Below, one piece after another: positions 36,938-46,236 of a stretch of DNA of 64,000 nt; positions within the stretch are counted from its first letter, which is position 1; each line of letters opens with the position of its first letter. The notes beneath the pieces are model-generated. The model did not search any database and was not told where the DNA came from. It saw nothing but the letters and a program-made list of their open reading frames with translations. The stretch is from Streptomyces avicenniae (GTDB taxonomy: Bacteria; Actinomycetota; Actinomycetes; Streptomycetales; Streptomycetaceae): NCBI RefSeq assembly GCF_000719135.1, contig NZ_JOEK01000001.1, forward strand, positions 62,001 to 126,000, in the 5' to 3' direction. Position numbers and translations under genes: made by a program.

Positions 36938-38071
36938 GTGAACGTGCTCGACGTGGTGCTGCTCGTGGCCGCGGTGCTGGCCGGGGTGTCCGGTTACCAG
37001 CGCGGGCTGGTCGCGGGGGTGATCTCGCTGGCGGGTTTCGTCGGCGGTGCGGTGATCGGGGTGTGGCTGCTGCCGTTCGTGATCGATCCGCTGACGCCCG
37101 GGTCGGTGACGGCGACGACGGTGGCGCTGCTCGTCGTGCTCATACCGGCGGCCGTCGGCCAGGCGATCACGTGGCCGCTGGCGCTGCGGCTGCGGCAGGG
37201 CGTGCGCCGGGCCCCGGCCCGGTGGCTGGACGGCGCGGGCGGCGCGGTCTTCAACGGGGTGGCGCTGCTGCTCGTCGCCTGGATCGCCGCCAGCGCGCTG
37301 CTCCCGACGCCCTCGGCGGGGCTGAACCGTGAGGTGCAGCAGTCGCGGGTGCTGGGCGCCGTGCAGGGCCGTATGCCGGACCAGGCGCCGACCTGGTTCA
37401 GCCGTGCCACCGGCGCGCTGACCGACGCCGGCTTCCCGCAGGTCTTCGACCCGTTCGCCAATGCCCCCACGGCCGAGGTGCCCGACCCCTCGGGCGACAA
37501 CGTGACGCCGGAGGCCGTCGCCGCCGCGCGGGACTCGACCGTGAAGATCACGGCGGCGTCCGGCCTCGGCTCGGGGCAGGAGGGCAGCGGCTTCGTCTTC
37601 GCGGACGGCCGGGTGATGACCAACGCCCACGTGATCGACGGCGCGGACGCGATCATGGTCCAGGTCGGCGGCGCAGGGGAGCGGCTGGACGCGACCGTGG
37701 TGCTGGCCGACGACCAGGTGGACGTCGCCGTGCTCGACGTGCCGGGGCTGACCGCGCCCACCGTCGCGCTGGCAGGGGACGCCGACCGGGGCGCCCCCGC
37801 CGTGGTCGCCGGGTATCCGGAGAACGGCGGGCTCGACCTGCGCGCGGCCACCGTCGCGGGCCGTACCAACGCCCGTGGCCAGGGCATCCACGGCGACAGC
37901 ATGGTCACCCGGGACATCTACACGATCCGCTCCCTCGTCCGCCCGGGGAACTCGGGCGGGCCGCTGCTCACCACCGGGGGCGAGGTGTACGGGATGGTGT
38001 TCGCCCGCTCGGTGACGGACGGCAACACCGGCTACGTCCTCACGGCGGACCAGATACGCGGCTACATGTGA
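36938..38071 (+). CDS. MarP-like membrane serine protease (CvpA plus trypsin domains)
   Basis: 377 residues: four N-terminal helices of CvpA/colicin-V type (VVLLVAAVLAGVSGYQRGLVAGVISLAGFVGG and following) and a chymotrypsin-like domain outside the membrane. The triad is visible as His in MTNAHVIDGA, Asp in DVAVLDVPGL and Ser in RPGNSGGPLLT. Mycobacterial MarP with this architecture supports acid and oxidative stress survival. GTG 36938 is chosen because AAGGGGGG ends 9 nt upstream; GTG 36929 is too close to it. Confidence 0.92.
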   Translation: MNVLDVVLLVAAVLAGVSGYQRGLVAGVISLAGFVGGAVIGVWLLPFVIDPLTPGSVTATTVALLVVLIPAAVGQAITWPLALRLRQGVRRAPARWLDGAGGAVFNGVALLLVAWIAASALLPTPSAGLNREVQQSRVLGAVQGRMPDQAPTWFSRATGALTDAGFPQVFDPFANAPTAEVPDPSGDNVTPEAVAAARDSTVKITAASGLGSGQEGSGFVFADGRVMTNAHVIDGADAIMVQVGGAGERLDATVVLADDQVDVAVLDVPGLTAPTVALAGDADRGAPAVVAGYPENGGLDLRAATVAGRTNARGQGIHGDSMVTRDIYTIRSLVRPGNSGGPLLTTGGEVYGMVFARSVTDGNTGYVLTADQIRGYM

Positions 38072-38177
38072 GCCGCCGGGTTCGCCCGGTACCCGTGGGG
38101 TACTCGCCCAGGCCGTACGGCCACCGGCGCGCGGCGCGCGGACGTGTGGCGCGCCGCGGGTGGGAGAGGAGCGCCGG

Positions 38178-39164
38178 ATGGAACTGCCAGCGGCACGCGG
38201 GGACCTGTCGGCGACGCTGATCGGGACGCTCGGCCAGGACCCGGGCCGCGACGACGTCGCGCTGCCGGGCACGGGGGACGGCGCGGTGGACGGCGCCGAC
38301 CCGTTCGGCGAGGACCTCCAACTCGCCCTGTACCTCGCCTACGAGCTGCACTACCGGGGCTTCGACGGCGTGGCCGACGGCTGGGAGTGGCATCCGGAGG
38401 TGCTGCGGCTGCGCGGCGCGCTGGAGCGGCGCTTCCTGACGTGCCTGCGCACGGAGGTGCCGGGGCACACCGATGTGCGGGCCGCGCTGGACGAGCTGCT
38501 GGTCGAGCCCGTGGAGGGCGGCGGCATCAGCGGCTTCCTGAAGGACGAGGGCGAGCCCTGGCAGCTGCACGAGTACGCCGCGCTGCGGTCGCTCTACCAC
38601 CTGAAGGAGGGCGACCCGCACGCGTACGGCATCCCGCACCTCGGCGGCCGTGCCAAGGCCGGGCTGGTGGCCGTCGAGTACGACGAGTACGGGGCCGGGC
38701 GTGCCGACCGGATGCACCAGCGGCTCTACGCCGACCTGATGGCCGGGCTCGGCCTGGACCCCACCTACGGGCACTACATGGAGGAGGGCACCGCGGAACT
38801 GCTCGCGACGGTCAACCTCATGTCCCTGTTCGGGCTGCACCGCGCGCTGCGCGGCGCCCTGGTGGGCCACTACGCGACCGTCGAGATCACCTCGTCGCCG
38901 GCGTCACGCCGCATGACGCAGGCCATGGAGCGGCTGGGCGCCGGTCCTGCGGCCGTCCACTTCTACGCCGAGCACGTCGAGGCGGACGCGGTGCACGAGC
39001 AGGTGATGCGGCGCGAGGTCGTCGGCGGGCTACTGGCGGACGAGCCGGAGCTGGCCGACGACGTGCTGTTCGGCGTGGAGGCGACGACCCTGCTTGAGGA
39101 GCGGTTCGCGGCCTCCCTGATCACACCGTGGCGGGCCGGGCGCTCCGCGCTGCGCACGCCCTGA
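38178..39164 (+). CDS. Iron-containing redox enzyme family protein (haem-oxygenase-like fold)
   Basis: 328 residues in the haem-oxygenase-like diiron group. Conserved acidic/histidine helices are visible: LYLAYELHYRGF, LHEYAALRSLYHLKEGDPHAYGIP, VEYDEYGAGRADRMHQRLYADLM, and HFYAEHVEADAVHEQVM, which together resemble the ligand set of diiron oxygenases and N-oxygenases. AGAGGA lies 8 nt before ATG 38178. Substrate unknown; no biosynthetic neighbours. Confidence 0.85.
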   Translation: MELPAARGDLSATLIGTLGQDPGRDDVALPGTGDGAVDGADPFGEDLQLALYLAYELHYRGFDGVADGWEWHPEVLRLRGALERRFLTCLRTEVPGHTDVRAALDELLVEPVEGGGISGFLKDEGEPWQLHEYAALRSLYHLKEGDPHAYGIPHLGGRAKAGLVAVEYDEYGAGRADRMHQRLYADLMAGLGLDPTYGHYMEEGTAELLATVNLMSLFGLHRALRGALVGHYATVEITSSPASRRMTQAMERLGAGPAAVHFYAEHVEADAVHEQVMRREVVGGLLADEPELADDVLFGVEATTLLEERFAASLITPWRAGRSALRTP

Positions 39165-39195
39165 CCCGTCCCGTTCGTCACCGCCGCCGCGGGCG

Positions 39196-40248
39196 TCACC
39201 GGGGCGCGGTGCCGGGCGGTGGTGTGACGAGGCCCTGGTCGATGAGGCTGCGCGCGGTGTCGAGGAGCGTGTCGGCGGCGGGCCTGGGCCGCCAGCCGAG
39301 GACGTCACGCGCCTTGCTGTCGTCGAGGTGCCGGACGACGCCCGCGTTCGCCGCGGCGTCCCGCAGGCGCGGCGTGAAGCGCGCCAGGAGCCGCAGCGCC
39401 CAGGTCGGCAGGTCGCGGGTCGGGACCCGCCGCGCCGCAGGTCCGAGGCCCTGGCGCAGCGTCAGCGCGAGCGCGTGCAGCGGCTGCGTGTCGCCCGAGG
39501 CGGCGATGAAGCGCTGGCCCGCCGCGCGCGGGTCGGTCATGGCCAGCAGGTGCAGCTCGGCCGCGTCGCGGCTGTCCACGACGGCGAAGCGGACCTTCGG
39601 CGTGCGGCGCATCGTGCCGTCCAGGAGTGCTTTGACGAGGCCGATGGAGCGGGCGAGGTCGGGGCCGAGGACGGGCCCGAAGATGCCCGTGGGGTTGATG
39701 ACCGTGAGCGTCATGTCCCCGCCCTCGCGGTCCATGAGGTCCCACGCCGCCCGCTCGGCGAGCGTCTTGGACCTGACGTAGGCGCCGACGTCGGCGCCCG
39801 TGTCCGTCCAGTCGTCCTCGGTGAAGGGCCGGTCGGTCGGGGGGTGGCCGTAGCCGATGGCGGCGAACGAGGACGTGACGACGGCGCGCCGGACACCGGC
39901 GTCGCGTGCGGCCCGCAGGACGCGCAGGGTGCCCTCGCGTGCCGGGCGGACGAGGTCGTCCTCGTGCGCGGGCGGCGTGGCGGGCAGGGGGGAGGCGACG
40001 TGCAGCAGGTACGCACAGCCCTCGGCGGCCTCGGCCCAGCCGTCGTCGCGGGTGAGGTCGGCGACGGAGAAGGAGAGCGGGGCGTCCTCGGGCACCCCGG
40101 CGGCGGCCACGGCCAGGCGCGCCCGCCGCTCCTTGCCCGGGGCGCGGACCGTGGCGCGCACGGCGTACCCGCGCCGGAGTGCCTGGGCGACGCAGCGGGT
40201 GGCGAGGAAGCCGGAGCCGCCGGTGACGAGGACCGTCTCAGCCGTCAC
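39196..40248 (-). CDS. NAD-dependent epimerase/aldehyde reductase (extended SDR)
   Basis: 350 residues of the dihydroflavonol-4-reductase-like group. Cofactor motif VLVTGGSGFLATRCV at residues 6-20, catalytic YVRSK near residue 160, and HVASPLPATPP after the third strand. It probably reduces a carbonyl with NADPH. GTG 40248 is the start; it lies inside the 3' end of the CDGSH gene (11-bp overlap), so the two are probably co-transcribed. Confidence 0.9.
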   Translation of the reverse strand: MTAETVLVTGGSGFLATRCVAQALRRGYAVRATVRAPGKERRARLAVAAAGVPEDAPLSFSVADLTRDDGWAEAAEGCAYLLHVASPLPATPPAHEDDLVRPAREGTLRVLRAARDAGVRRAVVTSSFAAIGYGHPPTDRPFTEDDWTDTGADVGAYVRSKTLAERAAWDLMDREGGDMTLTVINPTGIFGPVLGPDLARSIGLVKALLDGTMRRTPKVRFAVVDSRDAAELHLLAMTDPRAAGQRFIAASGDTQPLHALALTLRQGLGPAARRVPTRDLPTWALRLLARFTPRLRDAAANAGVVRHLDDSKARDVLGWRPRPAADTLLDTARSLIDQGLVTPPPGTAPR

Positions 40249-40555
40249 GGGAGGCTTCTCCCCCCGGTCTCCCCGGTCTCCCCGGTCTCCCCGGCGCGCG
40301 GGACGTGCCGTTCCTGCTGCGGCGGCGGTGGCTCGTGTCGCAGAAGGGGAACGTCTTGCTGCGGCGGCAGGTGCACAGCGCGACCACGGGGCGGTCCGAG
40401 CGGGTCACCGAGCCGTCCTCGGCGACGTACTCGACCGGGCCCTCCACGAGGACCGGCCCGCCCGGCTCGATGGACACGCGGCACGCGGGGCGTCCGGCGC
40501 CCTCGGGCTCGGGCTCGGGAAGCGGCAGGTCAGGCGACGCGTTCGGCGCGGACAA
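40238..40555 (-). CDS. CDGSH-type iron-sulfur protein
   Basis: 105 residues. The cluster signature is LCTCRRSKTFPFCDTSH: two cysteines as CxC, then C and H, with DTSH in place of DGSH, giving a 3Cys-1His 2Fe-2S site. The start is inferred as TTG 40555 with AGGA 8-9 nt upstream, overlapping the methyltransferase gene by 26 bp; the true start is uncertain. The C-terminus is a RPGRPGRPG tail encoded by a 9-bp tandem repeat. Likely redox or iron-sulfur trafficking. Confidence 0.78.
   Translation of the reverse strand: MSAPNASPDLPLPEPEPEGAGRPACRVSIEPGGPVLVEGPVEYVAEDGSVTRSDRPVVALCTCRRSKTFPFCDTSHRRRSRNGTSRAPGRPGRPGRPGGEASRDG
40262..40294. repeat. 9-bp tandem repeat, 3.7 copies
   Basis: Unit CCCCGGTCT repeated without error, inside the 3' end of the CDGSH gene, where it codes for Gly-Arg-Pro repeats. 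It is a multiple of three, so copy-number change would keep the frame. Confidence 0.9.
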
Positions 40556-41186
40556 CGGCCAGTTCCTCCCCGTCCTCGCCCGGCAGCAGCAGCCCCTGGG
40601 CGCGCAGCCACGCGGCGCGCTCCCGCATGACCGGCCCGAACGGGATGCGCCGCCGCTCCGTGATCGCGGCCCGCAGGCCGGACGACTCAAGCACCCCGGC
40701 CGTCCGCTCCGGGTCCGACAGGCCGGAGTGCACGATCAGGACGACGCCGCCTGGCCGCAGCAGCGGCGGCACCGAGTGGCAGAGCCGGTCGAGGATCGCG
40801 CGCCCGTCCCGGCCCGCGTCCCAGGCCAGCGCCGGGCCGCGCCGGGGCAGGCGGGGGTGCGGCGAGGGGACGTACGGCGGGTTCGCGAGCACGAGGTCGA
40901 AGGTGCGGCCGGTGACCGGCGCGAACAGGTCGCCGCGGTGCACGCGCACCCGGCGGCGGGCCAGCAGCGCGTTGAGCCTGGCCGTCATGACCGCGCGGCG
41001 TGACGCGTCCACGGCGGTGACCCGCGCGGAGCCGAGCCGGGCCGCGGCCAGCGCGAGGGCGCCCGACCCGGTGCCGACGTCGAGGACGCGCGCGCCTGCC
41101 GTCAGGGGCTCCCTGACCAGCGCTTCGAGCAGCAGGGACGTGTCGTCCTGCGGGCGGTAGACCCCGGGGGGTTTGACGAACAGCAC
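40530..41186 (-). CDS. Class I SAM methyltransferase (HemK2-like)
   Basis: 218 residues. SAM motif ARVLDVGTGSGALALAAA, then acidic motif VTAVDAS, and catalytic LVLANPPYVPSP, the NPPY of N-methyltransferases acting on glutamine or adenine. The N-terminus VYRPQDDTSLLLEAL matches the HemK2/MTQ2-like group that methylates translation release factors, but the substrate is unproven. It starts at GTG 41186 without clear ribosome site and leads a three-gene overlapping series with the CDGSH and SDR genes. Confidence 0.87.
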   Translation of the reverse strand: MLFVKPPGVYRPQDDTSLLLEALVREPLTAGARVLDVGTGSGALALAAARLGSARVTAVDASRRAVMTARLNALLARRRVRVHRGDLFAPVTGRTFDLVLANPPYVPSPHPRLPRRGPALAWDAGRDGRAILDRLCHSVPPLLRPGGVVLIVHSGLSDPERTAGVLESSGLRAAITERRRIPFGPVMRERAAWLRAQGLLLPGEDGEELAVVRAERVA

Positions 41187-41282
41187 GCCGCGCCGGGTAC
41201 CCCGCGCGGTCGGTCCGAAGCGTCACGCGAGCCCTCACCCCGCCGGGCACGGACGGCCATCTCCCGTTCATCTGCCCGCATG

Positions 41283-41288
41283 TAATGT
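41283..41288 (+). promoter_or_regulatory. Leaderless -10 box for alpha/beta hydrolase
   Basis: TAATGT, 6 nt before ATG 41295; no ribosome binding site. Confidence 0.5.
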
Positions 41289-41294
41289 CACGCC

Positions 41295-42089
41295 ATGACG
41301 ACGAGATTCACTCTTTCGGACGGTATCGAGCTGGCCTGCTCCTCGGTCGGCGACGGCCCGCTGATCATCCAGGCGCACGGCATGCTGATGAGCCGCGCCG
41401 TCGAGGACGCCATGGATCTCTTCAGCTGGGACCCCGTCCGCGCCCTGCCCGGCCGCCGTTTCTTCCGGTACGACGCGCGCGGCCACGGCGACTCGGCCGG
41501 GCGGCCGGAATCGTCGGACTACACGTACCAGACGGTCGCCCAGGACCTCCTGGAACTGCTGGCCCACCTCAGCCCGGAGCGTCCCGTCACGGCCGTCGGC
41601 GCGTCGCTCGGCTGCGCCGCCGCGCTGACGGCGGCCGTCAAGGCGCCGGAGCGGTTCGCGCGGCTGGTGCTGCTCGTCCCGCCCACCGCGTGGGGCACGC
41701 GTCCGGCGCGGGCCGACGCGTTCAGGACGGCCGCGCAGCTGGTGGACGAGCGGGGCCCCGCCGCGTTCGACACGGCGTTCGCCGCCGCGCCCGTACCGGC
41801 GTCGCTGGCCGGGGCGCCCGGCTACCCGCCCCGGTCGCTCGGCGTCCACCCGGACGTCCTGCCCGCCCTGCTGCGCGGCGCCGCCCGCTCCGACCTGCCG
41901 CCGCACGAGGCGCTCGCCGCCGTCCGGGTGCCCACGCTCGTCCTCGCCTGGGCCGACGACCCGGTGCACCCCGTGTCCACCGCCGAACAGCTCGCCGAAC
42001 TGCTGCCCGACGCACGGCTGCACGTCTCCCCCGACGCCGCCGACATCCGCACCTGGGGCGAGCGGATCGCCGCCTTCGCCGACGCCTGA
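41295..42089 (+). CDS. Alpha/beta-fold hydrolase
   Basis: 264 residues. Oxyanion strand IIQAHGMLMSRA, RYDARGHGDSAG, nucleophile elbow AVGASLGCAAAL with serine as nucleophile, acid in VPTLVLAWADDPVHPV. In the usual catalytic-histidine position I see only LHVSPDAADI, so the histidine is uncertain. General esterase or peptidase-like enzyme; substrate unknown. The leaderless start at ATG 41295 is divergent from the methyltransferase start at 41186. Confidence 0.87.
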   Translation: MTTRFTLSDGIELACSSVGDGPLIIQAHGMLMSRAVEDAMDLFSWDPVRALPGRRFFRYDARGHGDSAGRPESSDYTYQTVAQDLLELLAHLSPERPVTAVGASLGCAAALTAAVKAPERFARLVLLVPPTAWGTRPARADAFRTAAQLVDERGPAAFDTAFAAAPVPASLAGAPGYPPRSLGVHPDVLPALLRGAARSDLPPHEALAAVRVPTLVLAWADDPVHPVSTAEQLAELLPDARLHVSPDAADIRTWGERIAAFADA

Positions 42090-42223
42090 GGCGCGCGGAC
42101 CCGGCGCGGCGGCGAATCCCCGGTGACGGCGCGGGGAACGTTCGCGCCGCCCCCTCGTCACGGCACGGACCCGCCCGGATACTCACGGATGGCCGCACCG
42201 TCCATGCCGTCCCTGGAGGCACC

Positions 42224-43120
42224 GTGGCGCACGTCCCCCCGTCCCCGCTCCCGCTCCCGCTCCCGCTCCGGCCGATCCGCCGCCGGACCCTCGGCGCCGC
42301 AGCCGCGGCGGCCGGGCTGCTCACCGCCGGTACCACGCTGCCCGCCGCTGCGCACGGCCGCGCCCGCCCACCCGCGCCGTTCCCCCGCGCCCACGCGCAC
42401 AACGACTACGAGCACCCGCGCCCCCTCCTCGACGCCCTCGACCACGGCTTCGGCAGCGTCGAGGCGGACATCTGGCTGGTGGACGGGCAACTGCTCGTCG
42501 CCCACGACGCCGTGGACCTCGACCCGGCGCGCACGCTCGAAGCCCTCTACCTCGACCCGCTGGCCGCCCGCGTCCGCGCGGGCCGGGGCGCCGTCCACCG
42601 GGGGTACGGGCCCGACTTCCAGCTGCTCATCGACATCAAGACGCCGGGCGACGCGACCTACCGCGAGCTGTCGCGGCGGCTGCGCCCGTACCGCGCGCTG
42701 TTCAGCTCGGCCAGCCGTGGCCGGGTGCGCACCGGCGCCGTCACCGCCGTGATCTCGGGCGACCGGGCGGCGCGCGCGCCGATGGAGGCGGAGCGGGTGC
42801 GGTACGCGTTCTACGACGGGCGGCCCGAGGACCTGGGCAGCGGCGTGCCCGCGTCGTTCATCCCGCTGATCAGCGCGAACTGGACGAGCCTGTTCACCTG
42901 GCTGGGGAGCGGCCCGTTCCCCGAGGCAGAGCGCGCGGCGCTGCGCCGGTACGTCGGCGCGGCGCACGCGGCGGGGCAGCGCGTCCGCTTCTGGGCGACG
43001 CCCGACCTGCCGGGCCCCGCGCGCGACGCGGTGTGGCGCGAGCTGCTGGCGGCCGACGTGGACCACCTCAACACCGACGACCTCCCGGGCCTCGCCGCCT
43101 TCCTGCGGCAGCACGACTGA
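42224..43120 (+). CDS. Secreted PI-PLC/GDPD-like phosphodiesterase
   Basis: 298 residues. An N-terminal twin-arginine-type signal (RPIRRRTLGAAAAAAGLLTAG, cleavage near AAAHG) is followed by a TIM-barrel phosphodiesterase: RAHAHNDYEHPRPLLDALDHGF, VEADIWLVDGQLLVAHD and FQLLIDIK hold the catalytic histidines and acidic metal ligands. GGAGG lies 4 nt before GTG 42224. A Tat route would fit a metal-bound enzyme folded in the cytoplasm. Confidence 0.86.
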   Translation: MAHVPPSPLPLPLPLRPIRRRTLGAAAAAAGLLTAGTTLPAAAHGRARPPAPFPRAHAHNDYEHPRPLLDALDHGFGSVEADIWLVDGQLLVAHDAVDLDPARTLEALYLDPLAARVRAGRGAVHRGYGPDFQLLIDIKTPGDATYRELSRRLRPYRALFSSASRGRVRTGAVTAVISGDRAARAPMEAERVRYAFYDGRPEDLGSGVPASFIPLISANWTSLFTWLGSGPFPEAERAALRRYVGAAHAAGQRVRFWATPDLPGPARDAVWRELLAADVDHLNTDDLPGLAAFLRQHD

Positions 43121-43231
43121 TCGTCAGGAAACCGTCAAGGGGAACGGGGGGAAGTCCTCAGCCGGGGTCCGCATCGTGGGCGGCGTAACGACCACGGGCA
43201 CGACCACGGATCTCCTCGGGAGGACTTCGCC

Positions 43232-45442
43232 ATGGGCACCCTTCTCCACCGGCTGGGGGCGCTGGCCGCCAGACGGCACCGGCTCTTCCTCGTCGTCTGG
43301 CTGGCCGCGATCGGCGCCGTCGTGACGGCGGGCGTGACCGGGGCCGGGGCCTTCGAGTCGAGCGGTTCGCTGCCCGGCTCCCCCGCGCAGCTCGCGCAGG
43401 AGCGGATGGAGGCGCACTTCCCGCCGCCCGGCGGGCACACGGCCCAGCTCGTGTTCCGCGCCGCGCCCGGCCGGGCGCTGACGGAGCCGGGCGCGCGGGA
43501 CGCGGTGGTCCGTGACCTGGCCGCCGTGGCGGCGGTGGACGGGGTGGCGGCCGTGAGCGACCCCCTCGCCGAGGGGGGACGGCTGTCGGCCGACGCGACG
43601 GTGGCCGTCGCCGAGGTCGCCCTCGCCACGCCCGCCTCGGCGACCGTCCCGGGCGCGACCCTCGACGCGCTGGGCGACGCGACCGGCGCCGGGGAGGCGG
43701 TCGGCGTGGACGTCGTGCTCGGCGGAGAGGTCTTCGAGGAGGAGGCGTCCGCGCTCGGCCCGGCCGAGATCGCGGGCGTCGCGGTGGCGGCCGTGATCCT
43801 GGTGATCACGTTCGGCGGGCTGCTCGCCGCCGGGCTGCCGCTGCTGACGGCGGTCGCCGGGCTGCTGATCAGCGTCACCGGGCTCGTCGGCCTCGCATCG
43901 CTCTTCGGCATCTCGGAGAACGCGCCCACGCTCGCCGCGATGCTCGGGCTCGCCGTCGGGATCGACTACGCGCTGTTCGTCGTCTCGCGGCACCGGGCGC
44001 AGCTCGCCGCCGGGGTGGCGCCGCGCGAGTCGATCGCGCTCGCCAACGCGACGGCGGGCGGGGCGGTGTTCTTCGCCGGGGCGACGGTCGTGGTGGCGCT
44101 GCTCGGCCTGTCCGTGGCGGGTGTGCCGATGCTGACGTCGATGGGCGTCGCCACGGCGGCGGCGGTCGCCGTCGCGGTGCTCGCCGCGCTCACGCTGCTG
44201 CCCGCGCTGCTGGCGCTGGCCGGTGACAGGCTGACGCCCAGGCCCGGGTCACGGGCCGCCGGGCGCGCCACCGGCGGCACGGCCAAGCCGCCGCTCAGCG
44301 TGCGCTGGGTACGGACGGTGACGCGGCACCCGGTGCGCACCGTCTGCGCCGTGCTCGCCGTGCTCGGCGCCGTCGCGCTGCCCGCCGCCGAGCTGCGGCT
44401 CGCCCTCACCGACGCCGGCTCCGAGCCGTCGTCGGCGCCGAGCCGGGTGGCGTACGACCTGATCGCGGACGCCTTCGGCCCCGGCGCGAACGGCCCGCTC
44501 GTGGTGCTGGTCGAGAGCGACGCCCCCGGCGACGCGGCGCGGGCCGCCGAGGAGGTGACGCGGGCCCTCGACGGCTCGGAAGGCGTCGCCGGGGTCAGCG
44601 GGACGCAGGCGACGCAGGACGGCCTGGCGGCCCGGATCGTCGTGACGCCGGAGACCGGCCCGCGCAGCGCGGAGACCGGGGAGCTGGTCGGCGACATCCG
44701 CACGGTCCTCGAACGGTTCGACGGGCGCCCCGGCGTGACGGCGGCCGTCACCGGCCTCACCGCGGTCAGCATCGACGTCTCCGACCGGCTGAGCGGCGCC
44801 GTGCTCCCCTTCACGATCGTGGTGGCCGGTCTGTCGATGCTGCTGCTCCTGGTCGCGTTCCGGTCGGTGGCCGTCCCGGTGAAGGCGACGGTGGGCTTCC
44901 TGCTGTCGGTCGCGGCGGCGTTCGGCGCGACCGTGGCCGTCTTCCAGTGGGGCTGGCTCGCCGGGCCGCTCGGGCTGGCCGAGGTCGGGCCGGTGGCGAG
45001 TTTCACGCCGATCATCGTGATGGCCGTGCTCTTCGGACTCGCCATGGACTACGAGGTGTTCCTCGTGTCCGCGATGCGCGAGGAGTACCTGGTGGGGGCC
45101 GGCGCAGCGGACGCCGTCGAGCGGGGCGCGCGGCAGGCGGGACGGGTCGTGGTGGCGGCGGCGCTGATCATGGTGGCCGTCTTCGTCGGCTTCTTCTTCT
45201 CGCACGACGCGACGATCAAGGCGATCGCGTTCGCCCTGGGCGTGGGCGTGCTGGCCGACGCGTTCCTCGTGCGGCTGACGCTCGTCCCGGCCGTGCTGGC
45301 GCTGCTCGGGCACCGCGCGTGGTGGCTGCCGCGGTGGCTGGACCGGGTCCTGCCGCGGCTCGACGTCGAGGGCGGCGGGCACTCGCGCCCCGGCGCGGCG
45401 AGCGAGCATGCTGGACCCGCGCCCCTGACGCCGGTCGGTTGA
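43232..45442 (+). CDS. MMPL-family RND transporter
   Basis: 736 residues with two repeats of a large external loop and a helix bundle, about twelve membrane segments. The conserved GLAVGIDYALFVVSRHR (first half) and LFGLAMDYEVFLVSAMREEY (second half) are the MMPL signature with the proton-relay Asp-Tyr pairs. MMPL proteins export lipids or hydrophobic drugs by proton antiport. GGGAGG is 8 nt before ATG 43232. The two-component genes follow after 35 bp, so the exporter is probably under their control or co-transcribed. Confidence 0.95.
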   Translation: MGTLLHRLGALAARRHRLFLVVWLAAIGAVVTAGVTGAGAFESSGSLPGSPAQLAQERMEAHFPPPGGHTAQLVFRAAPGRALTEPGARDAVVRDLAAVAAVDGVAAVSDPLAEGGRLSADATVAVAEVALATPASATVPGATLDALGDATGAGEAVGVDVVLGGEVFEEEASALGPAEIAGVAVAAVILVITFGGLLAAGLPLLTAVAGLLISVTGLVGLASLFGISENAPTLAAMLGLAVGIDYALFVVSRHRAQLAAGVAPRESIALANATAGGAVFFAGATVVVALLGLSVAGVPMLTSMGVATAAAVAVAVLAALTLLPALLALAGDRLTPRPGSRAAGRATGGTAKPPLSVRWVRTVTRHPVRTVCAVLAVLGAVALPAAELRLALTDAGSEPSSAPSRVAYDLIADAFGPGANGPLVVLVESDAPGDAARAAEEVTRALDGSEGVAGVSGTQATQDGLAARIVVTPETGPRSAETGELVGDIRTVLERFDGRPGVTAAVTGLTAVSIDVSDRLSGAVLPFTIVVAGLSMLLLLVAFRSVAVPVKATVGFLLSVAAAFGATVAVFQWGWLAGPLGLAEVGPVASFTPIIVMAVLFGLAMDYEVFLVSAMREEYLVGAGAADAVERGARQAGRVVVAAALIMVAVFVGFFFSHDATIKAIAFALGVGVLADAFLVRLTLVPAVLALLGHRAWWLPRWLDRVLPRLDVEGGGHSRPGAASEHAGPAPLTPVG

Positions 45443-45477
45443 CCGGCGCGGCGGGGACCGAACACGGAGGGGGACGT

Positions 45478-46230
45478 GTGGACATGCGAAACGGCGGCGG
45501 TGGGGACGGCGCGGCGCGCGACCGGGTCCTCGTCGTGGACGACGACCAGGGCATCAGGACCCTGCTGGACTCCGCGCTGACGTTCGCCGGGTTCGCCGTC
45601 ACGCTCGCGCAGGACGTCGGCGGCGCGTTACGCGAGATCACGCGCCGCCCACCCGACGTCATCGTCCTCGACGTGATGCTGCCGGGCAGCGACGGGTTCG
45701 ACGTCCTCCAACTCCTGCGGGGACAGGACGTGCGCACCCCGGTCCTCTTCCTCAGCGCCCGCGACGCGGTCGAGGACCGGGTGCGGGGCCTGCGGCTCGG
45801 CGGCGACGACTACGTCACCAAGCCGTTCAGCGTCGTCGAACTCGGCGCGAGGCTGCACGCGTTGCTGCGGCGTTCCCGCGAAGGCGCGGCGGGGGCGGGG
45901 GCGGCCGGGGCGGCGGCCGACGAGGAACGGCCGCGCTGCGCCGACCTCGTCATGGACCTGCGGCGCCACGAGGTGCGCCGCGGCGGCCGGTTGATCGCCC
46001 TGTCCCCCACCGAGTTCCGGCTGCTGGCGTACCTGCTGCGGCACAGCGGGCAGGTGCTGTCCAAGAGCCAGATCCTGGAGGCCGTCTGGCAGTACGACTT
46101 CGGCGGCGGCTCGGTGGTGGTCGAGCGGTTCATCTCGAACCTGCGCCGGAAGATCGACGACGGCCGCGCGCCGCTGATCCAGACCGTGCGGGGAACCGGC
46201 TACACGGTGCGCGAACTCCCGGAGGACTGA
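45478..46230 (+). CDS. OmpR-family response regulator with TTA codon
   Basis: 250 residues: receiver domain with phospho-acceptor D65 in VIVLDVMLPG and conserved FLSARD and KPFSVVEL, an Ala/Gly linker, and a winged-helix effector domain (LSPTEFRLLAYLLRHSGQVLSKSQILEAVW ... VRGTGYTVR). Leucine 51 is encoded by TTA (45628-45630), in frame, so translation should depend on the bldA tRNA. GGAGG lies 7 nt before GTG 45478. The kinase gene follows after 6 bp. Confidence 0.95.
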   Translation: MDMRNGGGGDGAARDRVLVVDDDQGIRTLLDSALTFAGFAVTLAQDVGGALREITRRPPDVIVLDVMLPGSDGFDVLQLLRGQDVRTPVLFLSARDAVEDRVRGLRLGGDDYVTKPFSVVELGARLHALLRRSREGAAGAGAAGAAADEERPRCADLVMDLRRHEVRRGGRLIALSPTEFRLLAYLLRHSGQVLSKSQILEAVWQYDFGGGSVVVERFISNLRRKIDDGRAPLIQTVRGTGYTVRELPED

Positions 46231-46236
46231 GCCGAC

